Shown: in pieces, positions 1-8,784 of the stretch
Layout: each line of letters opens with the position of its first letter
Position numbering within the stretch: position 1 is the stretch's first letter
NCBI GenBank assembly: GCA_001544655.2
Contig: FCOD02000022.1
Coordinates: 1 to 64,000 of the forward strand
DNA length: 64,000 bases
Direction of reading: 5' to 3'
From: Caballeronia turbans
GTDB lineage: Bacteria > Pseudomonadota > Gammaproteobacteria > Burkholderiales > Burkholderiaceae
Notes under the pieces: generated by a model
Told to the model about the DNA's origin: nothing
The model's database searches: none
What the model saw: only the letters and a program-made list of their open reading frames with translations
Position numbers and translations under genes: made by a program

Positions 1-14
1 TGGAGTCAATATAC

Positions 15-590
15 AAGTAACCAAAGAAAGCAGCTCGATACGCCCGCGGTCACACGCAGTTTGGCCATGCTTGCCAGGTGACCGTGGGCTGCCTAAGTGT
101 CGCCCTCACAGGCCCAAACGGGCTTGGATCGCGCACGGTCTGTCGCCCCGCGCCGCATAGCGAATTGGTTCAGCACCAAATAGCTCCAGCCCGCTTCGCG
201 GCCGACCGGTCCTCAATTCGGTCTGCCCGTACTCTTTTTGCTAACGGCTCTATCTCGCCGCATTGGTAATTCGTTGGTTTCCCTTGCAAACCCAGCGGCA
301 GCGCGTAGCGCTGTGCCGGCGCTATTTCGTGCTGAACCTGTGTCCTTAGAGGGCTAGCTCGTCAGACCGTGTGCGATCCACGCCCGACGGGGCCTATGAG
401 GGCACTCGCTACAGAGCCCACGATCGGCTGACAAGCATGGCCAAACTGCGTGTGACCGCGGGCTTATCGAGCTGCTTTCTTTGGTTACGTTCTTTGCAGC
501 AGCAAAGAAAGTGACTGCCGCCCCGCACAGGGGCAGTGCTAATAAACCAAAAAGAAAACGGGATCCGGCGAAAGCAGAAGCAAAACCAAA
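15..590. repeat. Dispersed palindromic repeat, copy A (left end truncated)
   Basis: This stretch is, read in reverse complement, closely similar to the sequence at about 10835-11487 (copy B). The right end carries GGATCC (561-566), a GC-rich stem and a CTTTCTTTGC...GCAAAGAAAG-type hairpin arm (about 495-520, with one mismatch). The left arm should carry the same structures but is cut off near position 15, where the sequence changes to an unrelated 14 bases at the window edge. Short ORFs in it (for example 78-269) read through the palindrome and are not credible genes. From memory, similar stretches recur many times in Caballeronia/Paraburkholderia intergenic regions; that is recollection, not shown here. 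Confidence 0.85.
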
Positions 591-782
591 GAAATAACCC
601 ATAAACCTCTCGCTCTTCGCGCAATAGCCATTGCGAAACCCCTCCGATAATGGCCCCATCGCGCCAAGCGCCCGCGCCGGCAAACGAAGAGCAAACCCTC
701 AACTTCCCCGGCAATCCGCCGATAAACAAATCAGCCATTGCGGCAGCGCCCGATCCAACGCCGCCTCACCAGGATTCAACGC

Positions 783-2726
783 ATGTCCAATAACATTTTC
801 AGCATTGGTCTTTCAGGTCTGAACGCAGCCCAATGGGGCCTCACGACCACGGGACAGAACATCAGCAACGCCGCGACGCCGGGCTATACGCTCGAGAAGG
901 TTTCGTATCAGGAGTCTTCCGGCCAGTTCACAGGCTCCGGCTATCTCGGCAACGGCGTGCAGGCCGTCACCGTCACGCGTCAGTACAGCCAGTACCTGAC
1001 GACGCAAGTGAACAACACGCAAGCGTCGAGCAGCGCGGCGAGCACGTACTACTCGCTGATCTCGCAACTGAACAATCTCGTGGGCGATCCGACCAAAGGC
1101 ATCGCGCAAGGCATCACCAATTACTTTTCCGGCCTGCAGTCGGTGGCGAACTCCGCGAGCAGCGCCGCCGCGCGCCAGTCGCTGATGAGCAGCGCCCAGA
1201 CGCTCGCGGATCAGATCAACTCGGCCGGCGAGCAATACGACCAGTTGCGTCAGAGCGTCAACACCCAATTGACGAGCGCCGTCTCGCAGATCAACAGCTA
1301 CTCGCAACAGATCGCCGATCTCAACAAGCAGATCAACATCGCCAGCGCGGGCGGCCAGCAGCCGAACCAGTTGCTCGATCAGCGCGATCAGCTCGTCACC
1401 AACCTCAGCTCGATGATCGGTGTGCAGGTCGTGCAGCAGGACGGCAACTACAACGTTTTCATCGGCAACGGGCAGCCGCTCGTCGTCGGCAATACGCAAT
1501 ACGGGCTGCAAGCGGTGCCTTCGGCGTCCGATCCGAGCGAACTCGCGGTCGCGTTCCAGAGCCGCGACGGCACCACGCCGACAGCCGCGAACACGCAATA
1601 CGTCGATGGCTCGGCGCTCACCGGCGGCGTGATCGGCGGCCTCATCGACTTCCGCACGCAGACGCTCGACCCGGCGCAGGCGCAACTCGGCGCCATCGCG
1701 ACGAGCTTCGCCAGCCAGCTGAACGGTCAGAACGCGCTCGGCCTCGACCTGAGCGGCCAGCCCGGCGGCAAGCTGTTCGCGACCAGCGATCCGAACATCA
1801 TCGCCAACGCGCGCAACAAGGGCACCGGCACGCCGACCGCGACGATCGTCGACGGCACGCAGCCGCCCGCCAACGATTTCACCGTCACCTACGACGGCAG
1901 CAAGTACACGGTGACGGACCCGGCGACAGGACAGCAGCTCGGTTCGATCGATCCGGCCACGGAAACGCAGAAGACGATCAACGGCCTGAACATCGACGTG
2001 TCTTCGCTGACCGGCGTGCAGAAGGGCGACTCGTTCACGATCCAGCCGACACGCGCCGCGCTCGACAACTTCAAGCTCACGACGAGCAACGGCGCGGCGA
2101 TCGCGGCGGCGTCGCCCGCGGTGACGTCGGCGGCAAGCACGAACACCGGCACGGCGTCGATTTCGTCGGCGACGGTGACGCAAAACGCGATGTCGTCGGA
2201 CATCAACCTGACCTACAGCGCGACGGCGAACGGCTTCACGTCGGACGTGGCGGTGACCGTCGACGGGACCAGCTACGCCATCGGCCAGACCATTCCCTAC
2301 GATGCGACGAAGGGCATGACGGTCTCGGCGAATGGCGTTTCCGCGACCATCAGCGGCACGCCTAAGGACAACGACGCGTTCAAGATCGCGCAGAACAAGG
2401 GCGGCACGAGCGACGGCAGCAACGCGCTCGCCATGGCGAACCTGGTGTCGGCGAAATCGCTCAACGGCGGCACCGACACGCTGACGAGTTCGTACGCGAA
2501 CTACGTCAACACGATCGGCAACACGACCAACCAGGTCAAGGCGACGAGCACGGCGCAGACCGCGCTGCTGACTCAAGCGACTTCGGCGCAGCAATCGGTG
2601 CAGGGCGTGAACCTGAACGAAGAGGCGGCCAACCTGATTCAGTATCAGCAGCTTTATCAAGCGAACAGCAAGGTGATCCAGACCGCCTCGACGCTGTTCC
2701 AGTCGCTGCTCGGCATGTTCAACTGA
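783..2726 (+). CDS. flgK: Flagellar hook-associated protein 1 FlgK
   Basis: FlgK is the first hook-filament junction protein, exported by the flagellar type III system and assembled at the distal end of the hook. The 647-residue product starts MSNNIFSIGLSGLNAAQWGL and continues with the rod/hook-family motif GQNISNAATPGYT. It ends with the family C-terminal heptad region (NLNEEAANLIQYQQ...LFQSLLGMF). I chose the ATG at 783 because the family N-terminus begins there; an in-frame upstream ATG at 738 adds 15 residues with no family similarity. The middle (about 340-560) is Ala/Thr/Ser/Gly-rich, as usual for the exposed variable domain. It is followed 11 bp later by flgL, so the two are surely co-transcribed. 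Confidence 0.97.
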   Translation: MSNNIFSIGLSGLNAAQWGLTTTGQNISNAATPGYTLEKVSYQESSGQFTGSGYLGNGVQAVTVTRQYSQYLTTQVNNTQASSSAASTYYSLISQLNNLVGDPTKGIAQGITNYFSGLQSVANSASSAAARQSLMSSAQTLADQINSAGEQYDQLRQSVNTQLTSAVSQINSYSQQIADLNKQINIASAGGQQPNQLLDQRDQLVTNLSSMIGVQVVQQDGNYNVFIGNGQPLVVGNTQYGLQAVPSASDPSELAVAFQSRDGTTPTAANTQYVDGSALTGGVIGGLIDFRTQTLDPAQAQLGAIATSFASQLNGQNALGLDLSGQPGGKLFATSDPNIIANARNKGTGTPTATIVDGTQPPANDFTVTYDGSKYTVTDPATGQQLGSIDPATETQKTINGLNIDVSSLTGVQKGDSFTIQPTRAALDNFKLTTSNGAAIAAASPAVTSAASTNTGTASISSATVTQNAMSSDINLTYSATANGFTSDVAVTVDGTSYAIGQTIPYDATKGMTVSANGVSATISGTPKDNDAFKIAQNKGGTSDGSNALAMANLVSAKSLNGGTDTLTSSYANYVNTIGNTTNQVKATSTAQTALLTQATSAQQSVQGVNLNEEAANLIQYQQLYQANSKVIQTASTLFQSLLGMFN

Positions 2727-2737
2727 GGTTAAACGCG

Positions 2738-3973
2738 ATGCGTATTTCCAGTTCCCAGTACTTCAACCTGAACGTCGCTTCGATGAGCGACCAGCAGAGC
2801 ACGCTCGCCTCGATGTATCAGCAGATTTCATCGGGCAAGCGCATTCTCACCGCATCCGACGATCCGCTCGGCGCGGCGCAGGCGGTGCAGCTCACGTTGA
2901 AGAGCGGCGCGCTCGCGCAATACAGCACGAACCAGACGACGGCGCTGTCGTCGCTGCAGCAGGAAGACGCCACGTTGAGCAGCGTGAGCAGCGCGCTCCA
3001 GAGCGTCCAGACGCAGATCGTGCATGCGGGCGACGGTTCGCTCACCGATTCGGACCGCACGGCGATCGCGAACACGATCCAGGGCTTGCGCGATCAGCTC
3101 TTCAGCCTTGCGAACACCACGGACAGCAACGGCAACTACATCTTCTCGGGGCTCAAGGGCGGCACGGCGCCGTTCTCGAACAATTCGTCCGGCACCGGCG
3201 CGAGCTATGCCGGCGACGAGGGCCAGCGCAGCGTGCAGATCAGCGAGGGCCGTTCGATTCCCGTGGGCGACACGGGTCTGTCGATCTTCCAGAGCGTATC
3301 GCCGATAGAGAGCGATCCGGTGTCGCGTGCCGCCGATACGAATTCGGGCACGGGAACGATCGGCCCGGTGAGCGTGAGCGACACGAGCAACCCGGGCAAT
3401 GCGAGCCAGTACACGATTTCGTTCTCCGTCTCGCAGACGGACGGGACGACGAGCTATTCGATCACGTCGGTTCCGCCGGACAACACGTTGCCGACGAACG
3501 TGGCGTACACGGGCAAGACCGACATCACGCTCGGCGGCCAGAAGGTGACGATCGACGGCACGCCCGCGGACAAGGACTCGTTCACCGTGCAGCCGGCGGC
3601 GACCGACAACAACGACATCTTCGCGACGCTCGACACGATCGTGAGCGCGCTCAAGCAGCCGACGGGATCGCCGGGCGCTCAGGCAGCGTTGACGAATGCG
3701 CTGACGACGGCGGGCACGAAGGTGAACAATACGTTCAACAACGTGCTGTCGGCGCAGACGGTGGTGGGCGGACGCGAGCAGGAAGTGCAGTCGACGCAGA
3801 CCTCGATGCAGACGAGCCAGACGCAGACGGCGAGCGATATTGCGAATCTGACGAGCATCGATCTGGTTTCGTCGATCAGCCAGTACGAGTTGACGCAGAA
3901 CTCGTTGCAGGCGGCGCAGATGGCGTTTTCGCAGATCCAGAAGATGTCGTTGTTCGATTACATCGGGAGTTGA
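2738..3973 (+). CDS. flgL: Flagellar hook-associated protein 3 FlgL
   Basis: FlgL is the second hook-filament junction protein, sitting between FlgK and the flagellin filament. The 411-residue product has the conserved flagellin-type N-terminal helix (MRISSSQYFNLNVASM, then SSGKRILTASDDPLGAAQA) and C-terminal helix (SSISQYELTQNSLQAAQMAF, then QKMSLFDYIG). The central 150-300 region is Thr/Ser-rich and variable. It lies 11 bp downstream of flgK and is followed by a strong hairpin and T-tract at 4009-4044, which closes the flgKL transcript. Confidence 0.97.
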   Translation: MRISSSQYFNLNVASMSDQQSTLASMYQQISSGKRILTASDDPLGAAQAVQLTLKSGALAQYSTNQTTALSSLQQEDATLSSVSSALQSVQTQIVHAGDGSLTDSDRTAIANTIQGLRDQLFSLANTTDSNGNYIFSGLKGGTAPFSNNSSGTGASYAGDEGQRSVQISEGRSIPVGDTGLSIFQSVSPIESDPVSRAADTNSGTGTIGPVSVSDTSNPGNASQYTISFSVSQTDGTTSYSITSVPPDNTLPTNVAYTGKTDITLGGQKVTIDGTPADKDSFTVQPAATDNNDIFATLDTIVSALKQPTGSPGAQAALTNALTTAGTKVNNTFNNVLSAQTVVGGREQEVQSTQTSMQTSQTQTASDIANLTSIDLVSSISQYELTQNSLQAAQMAFSQIQKMSLFDYIGS

Positions 3974-4008
3974 TCGCAGCCGGGCCGATTGCCCGGTTCG
4001 CATCGGAG

Positions 4009-4044
4009 AAGCATCGTTCGAGGCGTCGGACGATGCTTTTTTTT
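4009..4044 (+). terminator. Intrinsic terminator after flgKL
   Basis: A perfect 9-bp stem (AAGCATCGT at 4009-4017, ACGATGCTT at 4030-4038) runs directly into a tract of eight T residues (4037-4044). It lies 36 bp past the flgL stop. The rest of the 3974-4286 gap holds the leader of the next gene; no confident promoter was identified in it. Confidence 0.9.
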
Positions 4045-4286
4045 CGCCTCCGCGACCGCGTCTTCGCGCTCGCCAAACGCTCATCTCAGCCGAAATTTCA
4101 CAAACGCCCGGGCCGTGCAATGTACATTGCGGCCGCTGACAGCGTTTCGCTTCCGGCAACGTCCGCGCGCGATTTCACGAAGCGTGCAACCTGCCGCGGG
4201 CATCGCGCGTGACGGCGCGATTCTGCCCATAATGAAAGCGCCGATGTGCTCAGCATTCCCAAGCCGTTCACAAGAGAGCGTTAACG

Positions 4287-5987
4287 ATGGAAGAGGTGAA
4301 CAGGACGATCGAGCGCCGCGCGGGCGAGTGGGTGTTCGTGCGGCGCTATCTGACTGGAAGTGGCATCGACATCGGACCGGACCGATGTCCGCTTAGGGAA
4401 CGACACCATCTGTTTCCCGGGATGACTAACTTGCTCTGGTGGAATACGTCGCTCGGAGGCGAGTCACACATGGCGGGTCAGAGCGACGCGTCGTTCGACT
4501 TCGTTTACGCGAGCGTGTGTCTTGCCGCGCAGGACAATCCGGCGCAGTCCGTGTCGCGATGGCTCGATTTGCTCAAGCCCGGCGGCCATTTGCTCGTGAC
4601 GGTGCCCCCAAATGACGACTCCGCGCTCAAGTGGCGCTTCACCATCGGCAAGCCGGCGAAAGCATCGTCGCAGTCGATCGATATCCTCGACCTCGCGCAG
4701 TCGGTCTCGCATGTCGCGCAATGCAAGCGGCTCGTCCTCGTTCGCGACGATATCGCCGACGCGGCGCCCGAAAGCGCGATCGAACTCATCATGCGTAAGC
4801 GCGACATCGCCAGTCCACGCGATTACGCGATGGCGATGATCGCCGCGGAAAACGCACGGGCGTGCATCGCCGCGTGCGAGGAAGCCATCGCCGCTTATCC
4901 GTACCGCGTCGAAGTGATTCTTTATGCGAAGGCCGAACTTTTGCGGTGGCGAGAGCCCGAGCGTGTCGATGCGCTGCTCGCGCGTTGCGTCGAACGGATG
5001 CCGAACGACCACCTGATACACCTTCGTCTCGCGCTTCACACGATCGCGCGCGGGCGGCTCAACGAGGGATTCGCGCTGCGCGAAAGTCTTGCCGAACAGT
5101 TCGGCTGGGAGCGACGCACGAAAGCGCAGCCGCCGACGGGCATCGCGAAGTGGAACGGCGAACCCCTCGCGGGCAAGCGCATCGTCATCTGGAGCGAGTT
5201 CGGGCTCGGCGATGAAGTCTTCTTCTTCCGCTTTGCGCGCATTCTTCGCGAGCGCGCGGGCGCGGCAAGCGTCGGCGTGGTTTGTCAGACGCCGCTCGTC
5301 TCGCTATTCGAGGCATCGGGAGAAGCGGATGTGGTCATCGATGTAAAGGCGGCCGATGTGCTTCCGGCGTTCGATTACTGGGTCTATCCGCACGCGATCC
5401 CCGTGTTTCTGCCACTCGATCTGGAGGCGTTGCCGCAATCGGTGCCTTATTTGCGCGCGCCGTGTTTCGGGGTGCCCGGCATGCCGCAAGTCCACGAGAG
5501 CGCGGTGAAGGTCGGTGTGGTCTTCAAGGGCGAACCGAGCCACGAGAACGACGCGGCGCGCTCGCTGCCGTCACTGTCCGTGCTCGATGATCTTTTCGCG
5601 ATCGATGGCGCCGAGTTCTTTAGTCTTCAGAAGGGCGAGGGGGCGCAGGAAGCGGCGGGGTATGCGGCGCGGTTGGGTAATTTTCACGATGTCGGCGTGC
5701 TCTTGACTAGCATGGCCGATACCGCCAGTGCGATCGCTGCGCTCGATGTTGTCGTTACTGTCGATACGTCGGTGGCGCATGTTGCGGGCGCGTTGGGCAA
5801 GCCCGTTTGGTTGATGCTGCCGGCGGATGGCGATTGGCGATGGCATTACTATCGGGAGGACAGTCCTTGGTATCCGACCATGCGGCTGTTGAGGCGGCCG
5901 TCTCATGCTGACTGGAGCGAGGTTGTGGCATGTATCGGCGCGGGCCTGGTTGAATGGGCCGCAAAGCGTCGCGCGGATGGCCGGTAG
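4287..5987 (+). CDS. Methyltransferase-like / TPR / GT9-like glycosyltransferase fusion
   Basis: This 566-residue protein has three parts. Residues about 25-170 resemble a class I SAM methyltransferase: FDFVYASVCLAAQ, then WLDLLKPGGHLLVTVPP. The glycine-rich SAM motif near DIGPDRCPL is degenerate. Residues about 180-275 look like TPR helices (CEEAIAAYPYRVE, ARCVERMPNDHLIHLRLAL). Residues about 285-555 resemble the family 9 (heptosyltransferase-like) domain often joined to TPRs: WNGEPLAGKRIVIWSEFGLG near the start and VDTSVAHVAGALGKPVWLML near the end. Its place between flgL and fliR suggests flagellin or surface glycan modification, but no substrate can be read from the sequence. Codon choice in the last third is less GC-biased than in its neighbours. 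The exact function is unknown. Confidence 0.75.
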   Translation: MEEVNRTIERRAGEWVFVRRYLTGSGIDIGPDRCPLRERHHLFPGMTNLLWWNTSLGGESHMAGQSDASFDFVYASVCLAAQDNPAQSVSRWLDLLKPGGHLLVTVPPNDDSALKWRFTIGKPAKASSQSIDILDLAQSVSHVAQCKRLVLVRDDIADAAPESAIELIMRKRDIASPRDYAMAMIAAENARACIAACEEAIAAYPYRVEVILYAKAELLRWREPERVDALLARCVERMPNDHLIHLRLALHTIARGRLNEGFALRESLAEQFGWERRTKAQPPTGIAKWNGEPLAGKRIVIWSEFGLGDEVFFFRFARILRERAGAASVGVVCQTPLVSLFEASGEADVVIDVKAADVLPAFDYWVYPHAIPVFLPLDLEALPQSVPYLRAPCFGVPGMPQVHESAVKVGVVFKGEPSHENDAARSLPSLSVLDDLFAIDGAEFFSLQKGEGAQEAAGYAARLGNFHDVGVLLTSMADTASAIAALDVVVTVDTSVAHVAGALGKPVWLMLPADGDWRWHYYREDSPWYPTMRLLRRPSHADWSEVVACIGAGLVEWAAKRRADGR

Positions 5988-6157
5988 ACTGCTTTGCCGT
6001 TTTTTGCCGGATCGCCGTGTGGCGTTGGTTTATTAGCAAAACGAACATCAGCTTTCCATGCGTCCTGAAACCGCACCTTCGTTATCTATTTGCACTTCTG
6101 CGCCTTCCACGCGCCGCACGATTGAAATCGACGAGTATCGCTGACAGGCTGCGGACA

Positions 6158-6952
6158 TCAGAACATCCCTCGAGCCACTCTTCCCGCCTCCAAAATCCCC
6201 CCATCGAAAATCCGCTGAAAAAACGGCATGAGATTGGGCACCATAAGCTGGAGCAAAAGAAGCCCGACGAGCATCGTCACAGGAAACCCCACCTGAAAAA
6301 TCCCGATCTGCGGCGCAGCGCGATTAAGAATCCCAAGCGCGAGATTCGCGATCAACAACGCCGCCACGATTGGCAACGCGAGCAGCAACCCCGTCGAAAA
6401 GACGCTGCCGCCATAACCCACCAGCACACGCCAGCCTTGCGCATGCGACGCCGCCGCGACGACATTCGCCTCGATCGGCACGCTCTGAAACGTAGCGATA
6501 AGCGCGCTCACCAACTGCAAATGCCCGTCGAAGACGAGAAACGCGAGCATCGCGAGCGTATTCAGATAACGCGAAACCACCACCGCATTGCCGCCCGCGC
6601 GCGGATCATAAAGCATTGCGAAACCGAGCCCCATCTGCTGGCCGATGAACTCGCCCGCCGCATCGACAGCGGCGAACGCGATCTGCATCACCATGCCGAT
6701 GGCCGCGCCGATCAAAAACTGGTTGACGATGATCCAGACGCCCGCCGCGGAAAACACCGTCGCCTGAGGCATGGCGGGAAGCGTCGGTGCGACGATCAGC
6801 GAAATGAACGCGGCGAGCGCGATCTTCACGCGCATCGGAATCGCCATGTGGCTCAGCACGGGCGCGGTTGCTATCAACGCGAGAATGCGCACGAACGGCC
6901 ACAGAAACGCCGTGAGCCAGCCGTTCAGTTGCGCGTAAGTGACGGAGAACAT
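6158..6952 (-). CDS. fliR: Flagellar biosynthetic protein FliR
   Basis: FliR is an inner-membrane component of the flagellar type III export gate, assembling with FliP and FliQ. The 264-residue product begins MFSVTYAQLNGWLTAFLWPF and contains about six hydrophobic segments. It includes the conserved stretch around GEFIGQQMGLGFAMLYDP (roughly residues 86-103), typical of FliR/SctT. It is last in the minus-strand fliPQR group and starts 10 bp after the fliQ stop. The plus-strand gene at 4287-5987 converges on it, and the 170 bp between them hold no clear terminator. Confidence 0.95.
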   Translation of the reverse strand: MFSVTYAQLNGWLTAFLWPFVRILALIATAPVLSHMAIPMRVKIALAAFISLIVAPTLPAMPQATVFSAAGVWIIVNQFLIGAAIGMVMQIAFAAVDAAGEFIGQQMGLGFAMLYDPRAGGNAVVVSRYLNTLAMLAFLVFDGHLQLVSALIATFQSVPIEANVVAAASHAQGWRVLVGYGGSVFSTGLLLALPIVAALLIANLALGILNRAAPQIGIFQVGFPVTMLVGLLLLQLMVPNLMPFFQRIFDGGILEAGRVARGMF

Positions 6953-6962
6953 CGAGCGAAGG

Positions 6963-7232
6963 TCAGCCCGTGATCGCGGGCGTGATCGTGAAAACGTGGC
7001 GCATGTAGTCGAGCAGCGTCGACAGCATCCACGGTCCCGCGATCACGAGCGTCACCGCCACCGCGATCAGCTTCGGAATGAACGACAGCGTCGACTCGTT
7101 GATCTGCGTCGCCGCCTGGAACAGGCTCACGACCAGACCGACGACGAGCGCGACCAGCAATAACGGCGCGGCGAGCAGCAAGGCGACGTACATCGCCTGA
7201 TGCGCCATCGTCATGACGGATTCGGGTGTCAT
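6963..7232 (-). CDS. fliQ: Flagellar biosynthetic protein FliQ
   Basis: FliQ is the small two-helix export-gate subunit. The 89-residue product has the expected length, two long hydrophobic segments and the FliQ/SctS start (MTPESVMTMAHQAMYVALLL) with FQAATQINESTLSFIPK in the middle loop. It sits between fliP and fliR with 10-bp gaps on both sides, so the three genes form one transcription unit. Confidence 0.96.
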   Translation of the reverse strand: MTPESVMTMAHQAMYVALLLAAPLLLVALVVGLVVSLFQAATQINESTLSFIPKLIAVAVTLVIAGPWMLSTLLDYMRHVFTITPAITG

Positions 7233-7242
7233 GGGCGTCTCC

Positions 7243-8013
7243 TCAGGATACGAAACTTTGCGCGAGCGAGCCGATCAGCAACTGCCAGCCATCGACCAGC
7301 ACGAACAGCATCAGCTTGAACGGAAGCGCGATCGTCGTTGGCGAAACCATCATCATGCCCATCGACATCAGCACGCTCGCCACCACCATGTCGATGATGA
7401 GAAACGGAATGAAGATCGTGAAGCCGATCTGAAAGCCCGTCTTCAGTTCGCTCGTGACGAACGACGGCACGAGCAGCGACAGCGGCACGTCCTCAGGACC
7501 GTTCATCGGCGCGGCCTTCGAGATGCGCGCGAAGAGCGCGAGATCCGATTCGCGCGTCTGCTTCAGCATGAACTGCTTGAACGGCGCGACGCCGCGCGTC
7601 ATCGCCTGGTCCATCGCGATCTGGCCTTCGGAGAAAGGCTTGTACGCGTCGGTGTAGGCGCGATCGAGCACGGGCGACATCACGAAAAACGAGAGAAACA
7701 GCGCGAGGCCGACGAGCACCTGGTTCGGCGGCGTGCTCGTCGTGCCGAGTGCCTGGCGCAACAGCGACAGCACGATGATGATGCGCGTGAAGCTCGTCAT
7801 CATCAGGACCATCGCAGGGAGGAACGAGAGCATCGTCAGCAGCAGCATCGTCTGCACGCTGAGCGAGTACGTCGTGCCGCCGTTCGGGCCGGGGCTCGTG
7901 TTGAAGGCCGGCAGGCCCGCCGTGCTCTGCGCGAACGCGAGATACGGCATCAGACCGGCGATGACCGGCAGCGCGATCTTCGCGCCGCGCACGATGTTGC
8001 GACTGACCTGCAT
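7243..8013 (-). CDS. fliP: Flagellar biosynthetic protein FliP
   Basis: FliP forms the core of the export gate. The 256-residue product has an N-terminal signal sequence ([16 protein letters not shown]), then the conserved FliP/SctR regions [36 protein letters not shown] and [18 protein letters not shown] chose the ATG at 8013 because it starts the family-like sequence, has a GGGAG ribosome-binding site just upstream, and overlaps the stop of a 33-codon ORF in a TAATG arrangement. Longer in-frame extensions to 8199 have no family similarity. The overlap suggests that fliP is translationally coupled to that small ORF. Confidence 0.95.
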   Translation of the reverse strand: MQVSRNIVRGAKIALPVIAGLMPYLAFAQSTAGLPAFNTSPGPNGGTTYSLSVQTMLLLTMLSFLPAMVLMMTSFTRIIIVLSLLRQALGTTSTPPNQVLVGLALFLSFFVMSPVLDRAYTDAYKPFSEGQIAMDQAMTRGVAPFKQFMLKQTRESDLALFARISKAAPMNGPEDVPLSLLVPSFVTSELKTGFQIGFTIFIPFLIIDMVVASVLMSMGMMMVSPTTIALPFKLMLFVLVDGWQLLIGSLAQSFVS

Positions 8014-8114
8014 TACTTGCTCCCGCCGACGAACCGCTTGAGACGCTTGCCCGCGATGCTTGCGAAGGCATCGAGAAACCGCTGACTTTGGAAAATGACG
8101 AACGTGATAGCCAT
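8013..8114 (-). CDS. 33-residue ORF upstream of fliP; apparent fliL/fliO chimeric remnant
   Basis: The ORF begins ATGGCTATCACG and ends in a TAA that overlaps the fliP ATG. Its product ends [20 protein letters not shown], which resembles the end of FliO (RFRDALAGEANKRLQKFVK). Its first codons and the roughly 70 bases before them resemble the start and leader of fliL (ATGGCTACCACG). The simplest reading is that a tandem duplication of fliLMNO collapsed, leaving the fliL front joined to the fliO back. It may still be translated and couple ribosomes into fliP. It could instead be a fortuitous ORF, but the match at both ends argues against that. Confidence 0.55.
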   Translation of the reverse strand: MAITFVIFQSQRFLDAFASIAGKRLKRFVGGSK

Positions 8115-8200
8115 GAAAACCTGCCTGTTTCGATAGGCTGAATTGTCGGCCACGCGGATGTCGAACGATGGCGCGAAAAGAGGGGAAAACCCGCGCCAAC
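8115..8200 (-). promoter_or_regulatory. Leader/promoter-like region before fliPQR, homologous to the fliL leader
   Basis: Read on the minus strand this region matches the sequence just upstream of fliL (about 10717-10790). Shared pieces include CCCCTCT near its start, then ACAATTCA, CCTATCGAAA, AGGCA and TTCATGGCT at the start codon. CCT-ATCGAAAC-AGG can form a small stem-loop. No textbook sigma-70 or sigma-28 boxes are convincing, so it is called a candidate regulatory region only because it is duplicated and lies directly before two flagellar transcription units. Confidence 0.5.
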
Positions 8201-8233
8201 TCGTTCTATTGCGAAGCGCTCGCCGTAAACGAA

Positions 8234-8269
8234 CATCGGGCGTTCGATCCTTGCGGATCGCGCCCGATG
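8234..8269 (-). terminator. Terminator-like hairpin between fliO and fliP
   Basis: A perfect 9-bp outer stem (CATCGGGCG at 8234-8242, CGCCCGATG at 8261-8269) encloses a 6-bp inner stem (CGATCC at 8245-8250, GGATCG at 8255-8260) with a TTGC loop. On the minus strand it follows the fliO stop by about 20 bases and is followed by TTCGTTT, a weak T-tract. It probably reduces readthrough from fliLMNO into fliPQR. Confidence 0.65.
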
Positions 8270-8289
8270 TATCGGTCAAACGAACGAAC

Positions 8290-8784
8290 TTACTTGACGA
8301 ACTTCTGGAGCCGCTTGTTCGCTTCGCCGGCGAGGGCATCGCGGAACCTCGCGCCGAAGCTCCCGGACGGCGGCGGCGCCGGCATACTGACGCCGTCCAC
8401 TTCCGCCGATCCGGCAGGCATCGTGTGCAGCAGCCGCACGTTGCCGGGGCCCGCGCCGAGCACGAGCCACGTATCGCCCACTTCGACGACCGCGACGCGT
8501 TCTTTATTGCCGAGCGATGCGCCGCCCACCACCTTCACGAGACCGCCGCGCTTGCCGCCCTGAAAGCCGAACTTGCGCGCGAGCCACGCGCAGCCGAACA
8601 CGAAGCCGATCACGACGACGAGCCCGACGAGCGTCTGCAGCACCGCGCCGAAACCCAGCGACGGCACCGCGGTGCCAGCGCCGACGCCCGAGGCGATTTG
8701 CGCGGCGTGGTTCACCGCGTTCATGTCGGCGGCGACGGCAAGAAGAGGCGTGCAGCAGAGCAGCGCGACGGCCAGGCGTTTCAT
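8290..8784 (-). CDS. fliO: Flagellar biosynthetic protein FliO
   Basis: FliO helps assemble the FliP ring of the export gate. The 164-residue product has a signal peptide (MKRLAVALLCCTPLLAVAA) and one membrane segment at about residues 50-70 (LVGLVVVIGFVFGCAWLARK). A cytoplasmic FliO domain with VVEVGDTWLVLGAGPGNVRL follows. The start overlaps the fliN stop by 4 bp. It ends with a basic helix (ALAGEANKRLQKFVK) that is echoed in the small ORF before fliP. Confidence 0.93.
   Translation of the reverse strand: MKRLAVALLCCTPLLAVAADMNAVNHAAQIASGVGAGTAVPSLGFGAVLQTLVGLVVVIGFVFGCAWLARKFGFQGGKRGGLVKVVGGASLGNKERVAVVEVGDTWLVLGAGPGNVRLLHTMPAGSAEVDGVSMPAPPPSGSFGARFRDALAGEANKRLQKFVK

Noticed and set aside
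78-738. Short ORFs on both strands at the left edge
   Set aside because: They lie inside the dispersed palindromic repeat, and the same ORFs reappear at 10792-11503 in the other copy.
813-2660. 615-codon open frame antisense to flgK
   Set aside because: It is Arg-rich, lacks family features and mirrors the high-GC codon pattern of flgK. Similar long antisense frames over ahcY, glmU, glmS, fliI and the pxp genes were rejected for the same reason.
4150-4286. Possible sigma-28 promoter with GCCGATGT before the glycosyltransferase-like gene
   Set aside because: A GCCGAT box is present near 4240 but no matching -35 element at the right distance, so it was not called.
6939-8085. Plus-strand ORFs overlapping fliRQP
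   Set aside because: His/Arg-rich translations opposite clear membrane-protein genes; shadows.
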